Shown: positions 17,948 through 26,006, counted from the first letter of the stretch. The stretch is 38,863 nt of DNA from Clostridiaceae bacterium (GCA_029256485.1 JAQSXU010000046.1:1-38863); one strand, 5' to 3'. Made by a program: numbers and translations. Notes: a model not told the origin generated them from the sequence alone.

Positions 17948-18030
17948 GCGGGTATGGCGGAATTGGCAGACGCGCTAGTTTCAGGTATTAGTGGGAAACC
18001 GTGCAGGTTCGAGTCCTGTTACCCGCACCA
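17948..18030 (+). tRNA. tRNA-Leu (anticodon CAG)
   Basis: An 83-nt class II tRNA with encoded CCA. Acceptor stem GCGGGTA pairs with TACCCGC. The anticodon stem CTAGT/ATTAG encloses loop TTCAGGT, giving anticodon CAG, which reads CUG. The long variable arm (GTGGGAAACC region) and the T-arm GCAGG-TTCGAGT-CCTGT are intact. Confidence 0.96.
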
Positions 18031-18040
18031 AATTGAGATT

Positions 18041-18068
18041 AACAGATGTTTAATAACATCTGTTTTTT
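18041..18068 (+). terminator. Terminator of the tRNA-Leu gene
   Basis: AACAGATGTT (18041-18050) pairs perfectly with AACATCTGTT (18055-18064), loop TAAT, followed by TTTTT. Confidence 0.92.
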
Positions 18069-18205
18069 TGCTGTTTATATATAAATTAAGGATGACAAAT
18101 TATCAATAAAAGCAGTATAATTACATTGTTGTGTAAATTATGAATATTATGTCGTAAAATTTTATTTATTATTAAATTTAAAGCATTGGGGGAGCAAATT
18201 TAAAA

Positions 18206-19039
18206 ATGAATGATATAACAATAGAAAACAAGTTACAGCAGGCATTTAATGAACTTATACCATATATGCAGTATTTTTTTGATGATGAAATCGCTTTTAC
18301 TATGTCAAATTTAACTAATTTTATTAAGGTTGTAAACAGCAAAAATATAGACATGAGTGCTTCTCCGGGAGATACTCTGAGACCAGGAGGAGCTGCTTAT
18401 GAATGCATTAAGGCGAAGAAAATTTTATCATTAATAGTACCAAAAGAGGTATTTGGTGTTGAAATAAAAGCCACAGGAATACCAGTGAAGGATGACCAAA
18501 ATGAGATAATAGGAAGTATAGTCTTAGTTAAATCCCTTAAAAGACATTATGAAATTCAGGACTTATCACAAAAAGTATGTGATGCAGTAAATAGTATAAG
18601 TGAAGTTTCTAAAATTATAACATCTGATATTGAGAAAACTGTGTCTACAAATGATAAGGTAATATCTGAAGTAGAAGAGGCTGAAAATAGTACAAAAAAT
18701 TCAGATGAAGTAATAGGTTTTGTAAAAGGTGTTGCTTCACAGACAAATCTACTTGGGTTAAATGCTGCAATAGAAGCTGCTAGGGCAGGTGAATATGGTA
18801 AGGGCTTTTCCGTAGTAGCAAATGAAATAAGAAAATTGTCCAACTCCAGTAATAAATCAATAAATGAAATTAACGATATATTAGGTAAAATTAATCTATC
18901 TGTAAACAATATAGCCTCAAGTGTATATTCCTCTGCGGATAATTTTAAGGAGCAGCTTGCAAAACTTCAGGAAATGGATGCAGCTATACAAAGTCTAAAT
19001 TCTTTAACTAACAATTTGGCCAACTTAGCTGAACAATAA
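18206..19039 (+). CDS. Soluble methyl-accepting chemotaxis-like sensor
   Basis: A 277-residue cytosolic protein with no membrane segment. The C-terminal half carries the MCP signalling hairpin ([50 protein letters not shown]), which binds CheA/CheW. The N-terminal 110 residues form a small sensor-like region ([27 protein letters not shown]...[28 protein letters not shown]), with a PAS/Cache-like alternation but no family I can name. The signalling part is short, so adaptation by methylation may be limited. No che genes are close. GGGGGAG precedes the ATG. Confidence 0.8.
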   Translation: MNDITIENKLQQAFNELIPYMQYFFDDEIAFTMSNLTNFIKVVNSKNIDMSASPGDTLRPGGAAYECIKAKKILSLIVPKEVFGVEIKATGIPVKDDQNEIIGSIVLVKSLKRHYEIQDLSQKVCDAVNSISEVSKIITSDIEKTVSTNDKVISEVEEAENSTKNSDEVIGFVKGVASQTNLLGLNAAIEAARAGEYGKGFSVVANEIRKLSNSSNKSINEINDILGKINLSVNNIASSVYSSADNFKEQLAKLQEMDAAIQSLNSLTNNLANLAEQ

Positions 19040-19110
19040 TACTTTAAGTTAAACAAAAATTTTAAAGAATAAATAAGTATAGTTTTACTCTTTGATGAAA
19101 CTTAAAATAT

Positions 19111-19152
19111 AGGGGTATCGCAAAATACTAAAAGTATTTATGCGATACCCCT
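19111..19152 (+). terminator. Long hairpin terminator after the MCP-like gene
   Basis: AGGGGTATCGCA (19111-19122) pairs perfectly with 19141-19152, and AAATACT (19123-19129) pairs with AGTATTT (19133-19139), with one bulged A and a 3-nt loop: 19 bp in all. The following sequence is TATACTTTTAA, only a modest T-run. Confidence 0.65.
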
Positions 19153-19248
19153 TATACTTTTAATATAGAAAAATAATATTACGAATTGAAAATATACATA
19201 ATTTGGTATATTATTAAAATAATAGCAAATATATAAGGGGTGAGGGTA

Positions 19249-19995
19249 TTGAGAATTGCAGACAAGAAAAGATTTATTTTTTCTTGCATTTTTTTTACTT
19301 TAGTTTTTATTATGGTGAGTAGATTTGATGGTACTTTAATGGTGAATAAGAAGAACGTGGGTTTGTTATCGAACATAGTATTAGCAAAGAATACAATAAT
19401 ATCAAAAAGAAATGCCAATTCAAGTAAGGGAAATGAAAAGTTTACCATTGTTTTAGATGCGGGACATGGTGGGGCTGATAAAGGGACAAGCTATGAAAAT
19501 TTAAATGAAAAGGATATAAATTTAAAAATAGTTAATTATATAAAGAAGCAGTTAGAAGCTAAAGGATTTAATATAGTTCTCACAAGAGATAGAGATGACC
19601 TGATTCCATTAAAAAAGATTGGCGAAATTACAAATAGCTCAAATGCAAAGTTAATGATATCAATTCATATTAACTCTTATAAGGATCCTGGTATAAGTGG
19701 AATAACAGGTTATTATTATAGTCCTGATGATTCTCAGCCAAAGGAAAGAATGTTACTGGCTGAGGATATAGTTAATAGTATATGTAAAGAAAGCAATTGG
19801 ATAAACAATGGCATCAAAAGTCAAAACCTAGCAGTTTTGAGATACTCAAATATTCCATGCGCTTTAATTGAATGCGGGTATATTACTAATATGTATGACA
19901 GACAAAAATTGATGGATGATAATACCATAATGAATATGGCACAAAACATTGCTTTAGGTATCGTAAATTACATTGATGACAATAATAATCGATAA
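19249..19995 (+). CDS. cwlD: N-acetylmuramoyl-L-alanine amidase, CwlD-like
   Basis: A 248-residue zinc amidase (Amidase_3) with an N-terminal membrane anchor (about residues 7-25). Zinc and catalytic motifs are VLDAGHGGADKG, NEKDINLKI (with the zinc glutamate), SIHINSY and LIECGYITN. The single-domain architecture with a signal anchor is that of CwlD, which removes peptides from the spore cortex so that muramic-delta-lactam can form. SleB at 1415 recognises that lactam. TTG 19249 fits the SD AAGGGGTGAGG; GTG 19240 lies inside it. A vegetative amidase cannot be ruled out. Confidence 0.78.
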   Translation: MRIADKKRFIFSCIFFTLVFIMVSRFDGTLMVNKKNVGLLSNIVLAKNTIISKRNANSSKGNEKFTIVLDAGHGGADKGTSYENLNEKDINLKIVNYIKKQLEAKGFNIVLTRDRDDLIPLKKIGEITNSSNAKLMISIHINSYKDPGISGITGYYYSPDDSQPKERMLLAEDIVNSICKESNWINNGIKSQNLAVLRYSNIPCALIECGYITNMYDRQKLMDDNTIMNMAQNIALGIVNYIDDNNNR

Positions 19996-20076
19996 CAAAT
20001 ATACAGATACAATTATTGAAAAAGTTTGGTATAATTAATAATGACTGTAATAAACAAATGAAGGGATTGTTGAATT

Positions 20077-20904
20077 TTGAAATACAAATTATTGTGTTTG
20101 GACATGGATGGCACATTGCTGGATGGAGAAAACAATATTAGTGAAAGAAACAAAAATGCAATTAAAAAAGCTGTAGCAAAAGGTGTAAAGGTAGCTATAT
20201 GCACTGGCAGAGTATTTACATCTGCTTATTATTATTCAGATATTTTGGAAATAAAAACTCCTATAATAGCTTCTAATGGTGCATATATAAGAGAGAAGGA
20301 CAGAGATGAAGTAATTTATAAAAATGTTTTATCAATAGCACAGTGTAAAAAACTCGTACCTATTTTGAAAAATAATAATTTATATTTTCATTTCAATACC
20401 AGCGGTGGACTTTTAACTGAAAAGATACTTTATTCATCGGAATTTTATGCAAAGGCAAATAAAAGCTTACCTGAGAATATGCAAATAAAAATTCATGTAA
20501 TTGATGATTGGGAAAAAACGTTTGAGCAGTATGATGGAGAAATAGTAAAATGCATTACTGTTGATAAAGATAATGTTAAATTGAATAAAGTTAAAAATGA
20601 AATAATAAATTTAGGTGAGTTTGAGGTTGTTAGTTCCTGGAGTAACAATTTTGAGATAATGAATAAGAGTGTATCTAAAGGACATGCCGTTGAAGTATTA
20701 GCAAATTATTATGATATAGACAAAGAATCAATAGTTTGCATAGGGGACAGTGAAAATGATCTTTCCATGATAAAACTTGCAGGCCTTGGTATAGCAATGG
20801 GAAATGCTCCTGATTATGTTAAGAACCAGGCGGATTATATTACAGATACCAATTCAAATCATGGAGTAGCTAAGGCTATAGAAAAGTTTATTTTAAATGA
20901 ATAA
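20077..20904 (+). CDS. Cof-type HAD-superfamily phosphatase
   Basis: A 275-residue cytosolic phosphatase. Motif I is LDMDGTLLDG (catalytic aspartates), motif II lies in ICTGR, motif III is the lysine in SVSKGHAVEVLANYY, and motif IV is CIGDSENDLSMIKLAGLGIAMGNA. A type IIB cap domain lies between motifs II and III. Substrates of Cof enzymes are usually sugar phosphates or similar metabolites and cannot be predicted here. The start is TTG; AAGGGA (20061-20066) is 10 nt upstream, rather far. Confidence 0.88.
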   Translation: MKYKLLCLDMDGTLLDGENNISERNKNAIKKAVAKGVKVAICTGRVFTSAYYYSDILEIKTPIIASNGAYIREKDRDEVIYKNVLSIAQCKKLVPILKNNNLYFHFNTSGGLLTEKILYSSEFYAKANKSLPENMQIKIHVIDDWEKTFEQYDGEIVKCITVDKDNVKLNKVKNEIINLGEFEVVSSWSNNFEIMNKSVSKGHAVEVLANYYDIDKESIVCIGDSENDLSMIKLAGLGIAMGNAPDYVKNQADYITDTNSNHGVAKAIEKFILNE

Positions 20905-21030
20905 ATGGTATATACACAAATATATAGAACAAATAAACAATTTTTTGTAAACATTGTTATTAAGTACTTTGGAAATGAATGTATTAGTTATATTATATAA
21001 ATATATATTACTGAATGGGGGTAAACTGAC

Positions 21031-21498
21031 TTGAATTTAAACATAGTATTATTTGAACCAGAGATTCCTCAAAATACTGGAAATATTGCAAGAACATGCG
21101 TGTTAACAGGATGTAAATTGCATTTAATAAAGCCTTTGGGATTTAGTTTAGATGAAAAACATTTGAGAAGAGCTGGTTTAGATTATTGGAAGTACCTGGA
21201 TTTAACTATTTATGAATCTTATGATGAACTCAGAGAAAAATATAAGGATGCTGACTTTTATTTTTCCACTACTCATGGAAATAAGTTTCACACTGATGTT
21301 GCGTATAAAGAAGGCGATTTCATTATTTTTGGTAAAGAATCAGCTGGCTTACCTGATAGAATTAGAGAAAGTGATCCTGAAAGATGTATAAGAGTCCCGA
21401 TGATTCAAACTACAACAAGATCATTAAATCTATCAAATTCTGTGGCTATAGTTGCTTATGAAGCATTAAGGCAGCTTGGTTTTCCCGATATGAAGTAG
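21031..21498 (+). CDS. trmL: tRNA (cytidine/uridine-2'-O)-methyltransferase TrmL
   Basis: A 155-residue SPOUT methyltransferase that 2'-O-methylates the wobble base of tRNA-Leu. Motifs of the YibK/TrmL family are NIVLFEPEIPQNTGNIARTCVLTG at the N-terminus, FGKESAGLPDRI in the middle, and IRVPMIQTTTRSLNLSNSVAIVAYEALRQ forming the knot that binds SAM. The start is TTG with GGGGG upstream. It is 13 nt from the DegV gene. Confidence 0.92.
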   Translation: MNLNIVLFEPEIPQNTGNIARTCVLTGCKLHLIKPLGFSLDEKHLRRAGLDYWKYLDLTIYESYDELREKYKDADFYFSTTHGNKFHTDVAYKEGDFIIFGKESAGLPDRIRESDPERCIRVPMIQTTTRSLNLSNSVAIVAYEALRQLGFPDMK

Positions 21499-21511
21499 GG
21501 GAGTGAAGGCC

Positions 21512-22351
21512 ATGGACAAAATAAAAATAATAACAGACAGCACTGCGGATTTACCATCAAAACTGCTGGCTGAAAATAATATTGAAGCCATTCCATTGCT
21601 AGTTTCAATGAATGGAAATACTTTTAGGGATGGTATTGATATAAATTTAAATGAACTGCTAAATAAAATGAACAGTATAGATGAATTCCCTGGTACAGCT
21701 CAAATAAATCCACAGAGATTTTATGAATGCTATAAGAGTTATTTAGAGGCTGGATATAAGATTGTATCTATTCATTTATCATCTAAAATGAGCGGAACAT
21801 ACCAATCAGCCTGTATAGCAAAAAATATGCTTGAAACAGATGATATAGTTATAATAGACAGCTGCAATGTTACTTCAGGTCTTGGCTTATTAGTGCTTAA
21901 AGCTTGCAGACTTAGGGATGAAGGTTTAGATATACTTCAAATTGAAAGAGAGATAATAAGAGCTATTCCCCACGTGAAAAGTGTATTAGCTTTTGAAACT
22001 TTAGACAATTTAGTTAAGGGTGGAAGGCTATCAAAAACAGCAGGTATTATTGGAAATATATTGGGCATTAAACCAATATTAGCAGTTGAAAATGGTGAGA
22101 TGGAATTAAAGGATAAGGTAAGAGGAAGTAAAAAGGCTATTAGATATATATTAGATTACGTTTCTAGAGTTGGTATAAAGGATGGAGAGGCGGCTATTCT
22201 ACTTCATGTTCATAATAAAGACATTCTAGATATTCTTAGAGAAGATTTAAATGAAGAAAATAGAAAGTTTATTGAGTGTGAGGTGGGATGTGTTGTAGGA
22301 GTGCATGCAGGTCCTGGGGCATGTGGAGTATTTTTTATTGAAAACTATTAA
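21512..22351 (+). CDS. DegV family fatty-acid-binding protein
   Basis: A 279-residue protein. ITDSTADLP at the N-terminus is the DegV hallmark, followed by TAQINPQRF, LSSKMSGTYQSA, DSCNVTSGLGLLV and a C-terminal HAGPGACGVFFIE. Proteins of this family bind fatty acids and include FakB subunits that present fatty acids to the kinase FakA; no fakA lies nearby. ATG 21512 is used because AGGGGAG (21497-21503) is its SD; GTG 21503 overlaps it. It is probably in an operon with trmL. Confidence 0.88.
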   Translation: MDKIKIITDSTADLPSKLLAENNIEAIPLLVSMNGNTFRDGIDINLNELLNKMNSIDEFPGTAQINPQRFYECYKSYLEAGYKIVSIHLSSKMSGTYQSACIAKNMLETDDIVIIDSCNVTSGLGLLVLKACRLRDEGLDILQIEREIIRAIPHVKSVLAFETLDNLVKGGRLSKTAGIIGNILGIKPILAVENGEMELKDKVRGSKKAIRYILDYVSRVGIKDGEAAILLHVHNKDILDILREDLNEENRKFIECEVGCVVGVHAGPGACGVFFIENY

Positions 22352-22375
22352 TGCAATTATATTTATGTTAATCAT

Positions 22376-22460
22376 TTGACAAACATTATAGATGCTATTA
22401 AAAAATAAAATAGTATGTATGTCTTTAGCTGTAGAATTTTATACAATGATATTATATAAT
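22376..22460 (+). promoter_or_regulatory. Candidate promoters of the grd operon
   Basis: A perfect TTGACA lies at 22376-22381, but at 17 nt the -10 would be only TAAAAA. A good TATAAT lies at 22455-22460, with a poor -35 (TAGAAT) 17 nt upstream. The second would start transcription near 22467, just before the riboswitch, and is the likelier one. Neither is proven. Confidence 0.4.
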
Positions 22461-22493
22461 GAATATAAAGATATAATATGGAACTGTATGAAG

Positions 22494-22655
22494 TTTTCGG
22501 AAGATGATCTAAATAATTAGATAGCCGAAGGAATAAGTATTATTATCCAAAAAATAATACGAAGCTCTCAGGCAAAAGGACCGAAAATGGACAGAACTCT
22601 GGAAAGCATAGCACCGAAGGAGTAAATCTCTCAGGTTAATAAGACAGAGGTAAAA
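22494..22655 (+). promoter_or_regulatory. Tandem glycine riboswitch (two aptamers)
   Basis: Aptamer 1 spans 22494-22587. P1 is TTTTCGG/CCGAAAA, a side stem is GTATTATT/AATAATAC, and the conserved cores are GCCGAAGGAATAA and the CTCTCAGGCAAAAGGACCG region. Aptamer 2 spans about 22590-22655, with the cores GCACCGAAGGAGTAAA and CTCTCAGG, and P1 formed by CTCTG (22597-22601) and CAGAG (22645-22649). The same CAGAG also forms the 5' arm of the terminator, so glycine binding should block termination: an ON switch. It directs the glycine reductase operon and fills the 353-nt gap. Confidence 0.95.
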
Positions 22656-22680
22656 GCATTGGGCTTTTATCTCTGTTTTT
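22644..22680 (+). terminator. Expression-platform terminator of the glycine riboswitch
   Basis: ACAGAGGTAAAAG (22644-22656) pairs with CTTTTATCTCTGT (22664-22676) through 13 bp with one wobble, loop CATTGGG, followed by TTTTATATTTTT. Its 5' arm overlaps the 3' strand of aptamer 2 P1. Confidence 0.92.
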
Positions 22681-22704
22681 ATATTTTTAAAGGGGTAATT
22701 TAAT

Positions 22705-23082
22705 ATGATTGAACCATTTATAGCAATAACAAACAATCCTTTATCTAAGGAAAATTTAGAAAAAAAATATTATGATGTAGAATTTATTTGTCAGGATACC
22801 ATGACAGTGCTGAAAAGAGTTAGAGACTATATACATAAAGGTCATAAGCTGCTCACTCATCCATTGATGAGCAGCATAAAACCTAATGAAACACCATACA
22901 GAACAATCTTAATAAGCAAAAATAATTATAGTAACATTGATTATGACTCATTAACAATTATTGAAGAGGCAATAATAACTTCAGAAAAGTTTTTAAAAAT
23001 AGGAAGAGCTGTATGGGGTGAACAAGTTTTAGAAGATTTTAGAGTTATAGATTATGACATGATTTATCATGTAATTAATTAA
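22705..23082 (+). CDS. grdX: GrdX family protein
   Basis: A 125-residue cytosolic protein without membrane segments or cofactor motifs. The start IEPFIAITNNPLSKE and the segment DTMTVLKRVRDYIHKGHKLLTHPLMSSIKPNETPYRTILI are typical of GrdX, the small protein regularly found first in glycine reductase operons. Its function is unknown. It is the first gene after the glycine riboswitch and is followed 32 nt later by trxB. SD AAGGGG precedes the ATG. Confidence 0.85.
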   Translation: MIEPFIAITNNPLSKENLEKKYYDVEFICQDTMTVLKRVRDYIHKGHKLLTHPLMSSIKPNETPYRTILISKNNYSNIDYDSLTIIEEAIITSEKFLKIGRAVWGEQVLEDFRVIDYDMIYHVIN

Positions 23083-23114
23083 ATATGAACCTATACACAA
23101 AAGGAGGAAAATAA

Positions 23115-24038
23115 ATGGCACATGTTTATGACACTATTATAATAGGCGGCGGACCAGCAGGGCTATCTGCAGGACTTTATGCTGCAAGATCAAGAATGGA
23201 TACTTTATTAATTGAAAGAGCAAAATACGGCGGACAGGTAACAACTACGGATGAATTAGAAAATTATCCCGGATCAATTGAAAACTGTACTGGTGCTAGC
23301 TTAAGCGAAAGAATGAGAAAACAGGCAGAAGAATTTGGTACAAATTTTATAAAAGATGAAATTCAGGAAGTTCAGCTGGAAGGTGATATTAAAGTTGTAA
23401 AAGGCAGAAAAGAAACTTATGAGGCTAAAACAATAATAATCGCAACCGGAGCTAATCCAAGACTTTCAGGATTTAAAAATGAGAATGAGTTAAGAGGAAG
23501 AGGAGTTTCATATTGTGCAACCTGTGATGCAGACTTTTTTACGGATTTGGATGTAGCTGTAATTGGTGGAGGAGATTCAGCAATTACCGAGGCAATTTAT
23601 TTGACTAAGTTTGCAGAAACTGTAACAGTAATTCACAGAAGGGATGCATTGAGAGCTGCAAAATCGTTACAAGAAAAGGCCTTTGCTAATCCTAAAATTA
23701 AATTTATATGGGATTCAGTAATCGATGAAGCAATTGGCGATGAGATACTAGAAGGATTAGTAGTACGTAATGTTAAAACTGGAGAAAGAACTAATTTAAA
23801 GGTGGATGGATGTTTTGTATTTGTAGGGTATAATCCAATATCTCAGCTATTTGAGGGAAAAATGGACATGGATAAAAATGGATATATCATAACTGATGAT
23901 GATATGAGAGTTAATATACCTGGAGTATATGCAGCGGGAGACATAAGGGTAAAATCTTTAAGACAGGTTATAACTGCAGCAGCTGATGGTGCTATTGCAG
24001 CAACTACTGCTGAAGCTTATATAAGTACTTTGCATTAA
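23115..24038 (+). CDS. trxB: Thioredoxin reductase of the glycine reductase system
   Basis: A 307-residue FAD/NADPH flavoprotein that reduces thioredoxin. The FAD motif is IIIGGGPAGLSAGLYAARS (8-26), the redox pair is C134-A-T-C137 in SYCATCDADFF, the pyridine-nucleotide motif is VIGGGDSA with HRRDALRA supporting NADPH use, and the C-terminal FAD motif is GVYAAGDIR. It passes electrons to TrxA and hence to the Grd selenoproteins. SD AAAGGAGGA precedes the ATG. Its last codons (24023-24040 region) are repeated 172 bp downstream. Confidence 0.93.
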   Translation: MAHVYDTIIIGGGPAGLSAGLYAARSRMDTLLIERAKYGGQVTTTDELENYPGSIENCTGASLSERMRKQAEEFGTNFIKDEIQEVQLEGDIKVVKGRKETYEAKTIIIATGANPRLSGFKNENELRGRGVSYCATCDADFFTDLDVAVIGGGDSAITEAIYLTKFAETVTVIHRRDALRAAKSLQEKAFANPKIKFIWDSVIDEAIGDEILEGLVVRNVKTGERTNLKVDGCFVFVGYNPISQLFEGKMDMDKNGYIITDDDMRVNIPGVYAAGDIRVKSLRQVITAAADGAIAATTAEAYISTLH

Positions 24039-24042
24039 AAGC

Positions 24043-24194
24043 ACTGCTTGTGCCGAACAAAATATCAGGCTTTAATGATTTTTGAGAGAGCAGAAGCAGA
24101 ATGCTTTTGGCAAAGTATACTGCTTGTGCCGAGCAAAATATCAGGCTTTAATGATTTTTGAGAGAGCAGAAGCAGAATGCTTTTGGCAAAGTAC
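24043..24194 (+). repeat. Two tandem 76-bp structured repeats between trxB and trxA
   Basis: Copies at 24043-24118 and 24119-24194 differ at only two positions (A/G and T/C). Each copy can fold into three stems: TGCCGAA/TTTGGCA closing the unit (TGCCGAG in copy 2, still pairable by wobble), CAAAATATCA/TGATTTTTG with a bulged T, and AAGCA/TGCTT. A degenerate third start (CACTGCATTGTGC) occurs at 24213. There is no ORF and no T-run, so neither coding nor termination explains it. Confidence 0.85.
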
Positions 24195-24240
24195 AAGTAC
24201 TTTGCATTAAAACACTGCATTGTGCTCATCAAAATAAGAT
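24187..24240 (+). repeat. Displaced copy of the trxB tail, with a short palindrome
   Basis: AAGTACTTTGCATTAAAA at 24195-24212 is an exact copy of 24023-24040, which encodes the last residues and stop of trxB. CACTGC follows in both. CAAAGTAC (24187-24194) and GTACTTTG (24197-24204) form an 8-bp inverted repeat at the junction. Confidence 0.8.
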
Positions 24241-24267
24241 AAATAATAAATTTTGGAGGGATATAAA

Positions 24268-24600
24268 ATGATAGAATTGAATAAGGAAAATTTTGATTCT
24301 GAAGTTGTTAACTTTTCTGAAAAACCCGTATTTGTAGATTTTTGGGGTGATAAATGTGAGATATGCAAGGAGCTGATGCCAGGAGTGCATGGCCTAGAAG
24401 AAAAGTATGGAGATAAAATTAAATTTGCAAGTTTAAACATTGGAAGTGCTAGAAGGCTAGCTATTTCACAAAGAGTATTAGGACTTCCAACTATGATAAT
24501 TTATAAAAATGGTGAGAAATCAAATACCATTACACCAGACAAAATAAGTACATTAGATGATGTGGAAAATTTCATAAAATCAGTTTATGAAACTCTATAA
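24268..24600 (+). CDS. trxA: Thioredoxin of the glycine reductase system
   Basis: A 110-residue thioredoxin fold. VFVDFWGDKCEICKEL holds the redox pair C30/C33, and the cis-proline is in GLPTMIIYKNG. The active site CEIC differs from the usual CGPC: both glycine and proline are lost. Thioredoxins of grd operons are known to deviate from CGPC, probably to suit GrdA. ATG 24268 follows GGAGGG; the upstream in-frame TTG at 24253 overlaps the SD. A 13-bp repeat (ATAAAATCAGTTT at 24574 and 24597) straddles its stop codon. Confidence 0.88.
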   Translation: MIELNKENFDSEVVNFSEKPVFVDFWGDKCEICKELMPGVHGLEEKYGDKIKFASLNIGSARRLAISQRVLGLPTMIIYKNGEKSNTITPDKISTLDDVENFIKSVYETL

Positions 24601-24621
24601 AATCAGTTTTTATGCTAGTTA

Positions 24622-24666
24622 CAATTGAGATAAAACATTTAATTTTATTCAAAAACATCTCAATTG
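24622..24666 (+). repeat. Inverted repeat between trxA and grdE
   Basis: CAATTGAGAT (24622-24631) pairs exactly with ATCTCAATTG (24657-24666). Inside, ATAAAA (24630-24635) can pair with TTTTAT (24643-24648) as a competing stem. No T-run follows, so this is more likely an RNA stability or processing hairpin than a terminator. Confidence 0.6.
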
Positions 24667-24695
24667 AAATTATATAAATTTTGGAGGTGAATATT

Positions 24696-25982
24696 TTGCG
24701 TCTAGAACTTGGAAAAATATTTATTAAAGATATGCAGTTTGCAGCTGAAACAAAGGTTGAACATAGCATTCTTTACGTAAACAAGGAAGAACTAATTAAA
24801 GAAATCGGCGGCGATGAAAGACTAGAAAGTATTACACTTGATATTGCCAGACCAGGAGAGAAAGTAAGAATTATTCCAGTTAAAGATGTAGTGGAGCCAA
24901 GGGTAAAAGTTGAAGGAAAAGGTGGCATTTTTCCAGGATTTATTAGTAAGGTTGACATGGTTGGAGCAGGCAGGACTCATGTTCTCAAGGGTGCAGCAGT
25001 TGTAACAACTGGTAAAATCGTTGGCTTTCAGGAAGGAATTATTGATATGACAGGAGAGGGTGCTAAATACACACCATTCTCAAAAACAAACAACCTGGTA
25101 ATAAAATGTGAACCCAAAAATGGTGTACTGCAGCATGACCATGAAGAAGCTGTTAGAATGGTAGGCTTTAAGGCAGCTGCTTATCTAGGTAAGGCTGGCA
25201 AGGATGTTGCTCCGGATGAAATTAAAGTTTATGAAACATTACCACTATTAGAGCAGGTAAAAAAATATCCTGAGCTTCCAAAGGTAGTTTATGTATACAT
25301 GCTTCAAAGCCAAGGATTATTGCATGACACATATGTATACGGGGTAGATGCTAAGAAAATAATTCCAACATTTATTTATCCAACAGAAATGTTTGATGGA
25401 GCTATAGTAAGCGGAAATTGTGTATCAGCATGTGATAAAAATCCTACCTATGTCCATATGAATCATCCTATAATTGAAGACTTATTTGAACATCATGGTA
25501 AGGATTATAACTTCCTGGGTTGTGTAATAACAAATGAAAACGTTTATCTGGCAGATAAGGAAAGATCCTCAAACTACACTGCTAAATTAGTTGAATATTT
25601 AGGAGCAGATGCGGTTATTATTTCAGAAGAAGGCTTTGGAAACCCAGATGCTGATTTAGTAATGAACTGCAATAAAATAACTGAAAAAGGTATTAAAACA
25701 GTATTAGTGACAGATGAATATGCAGGACAGGATGGAAGCTCACAATCTTTAGCTGATTCTACAACAAAGGGTGATGCAGTGGTTACTGCTGGAAATGCAA
25801 ATGAAGTAGTAGTACTGCCTCCTATGGATAAAGTAATTGGACACCCGGAAGCTGCAAATATTATTGCTGGAGGTCATTTGGGAAGTTTAAGAGAAGATGG
25901 CTCCATAGAAGCTGAAATTCAAGTTATTACAGGTGCAACAAGCGAAGTAGGTTATAACTACTTAACTTCAAAAGGATTTTAG
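24696..25982 (+). CDS. grdE: Glycine reductase component B, pyruvoyl proprotein GrdE
   Basis: A 428-residue precursor of the two non-selenium subunits of protein B, which binds glycine as a Schiff base to a pyruvoyl group. The cleavage site is in VSGNCVSACDKN: with the TTG 24696 start the Cys is residue 242, which is the known GrdE processing cysteine in Clostridium sticklandii. This agreement supports TTG 24696, which has GGAGGTGA 5 nt upstream, over the in-frame TTG at 24681. It sits directly before grdA and grdB. Confidence 0.94.
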   Translation: MRLELGKIFIKDMQFAAETKVEHSILYVNKEELIKEIGGDERLESITLDIARPGEKVRIIPVKDVVEPRVKVEGKGGIFPGFISKVDMVGAGRTHVLKGAAVVTTGKIVGFQEGIIDMTGEGAKYTPFSKTNNLVIKCEPKNGVLQHDHEEAVRMVGFKAAAYLGKAGKDVAPDEIKVYETLPLLEQVKKYPELPKVVYVYMLQSQGLLHDTYVYGVDAKKIIPTFIYPTEMFDGAIVSGNCVSACDKNPTYVHMNHPIIEDLFEHHGKDYNFLGCVITNENVYLADKERSSNYTAKLVEYLGADAVIISEEGFGNPDADLVMNCNKITEKGIKTVLVTDEYAGQDGSSQSLADSTTKGDAVVTAGNANEVVVLPPMDKVIGHPEAANIIAGGHLGSLREDGSIEAEIQVITGATSEVGYNYLTSKGF

Positions 25983-26006
25983 TTAGAAAAATAAGGAGGA
26001 ATAAAA

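Noticed and set aside
18134..18158. Flagellar sigma-D promoter before the MCP-like gene
   Set aside because: TAAA is followed by GTCGTAAA at 13 nt instead of about 15, and the -10 is a poor match to GCCGATAA.
24110..24130. Sigma-54-like TGGCA...TGC pattern in the repeat junction
   Set aside because: The spacing is 11 nt instead of 10, and the site arises only where the two repeats join.
24043..24194. CRISPR-like array
   Set aside because: There are only two adjoining copies with no spacers between them and no cas genes.
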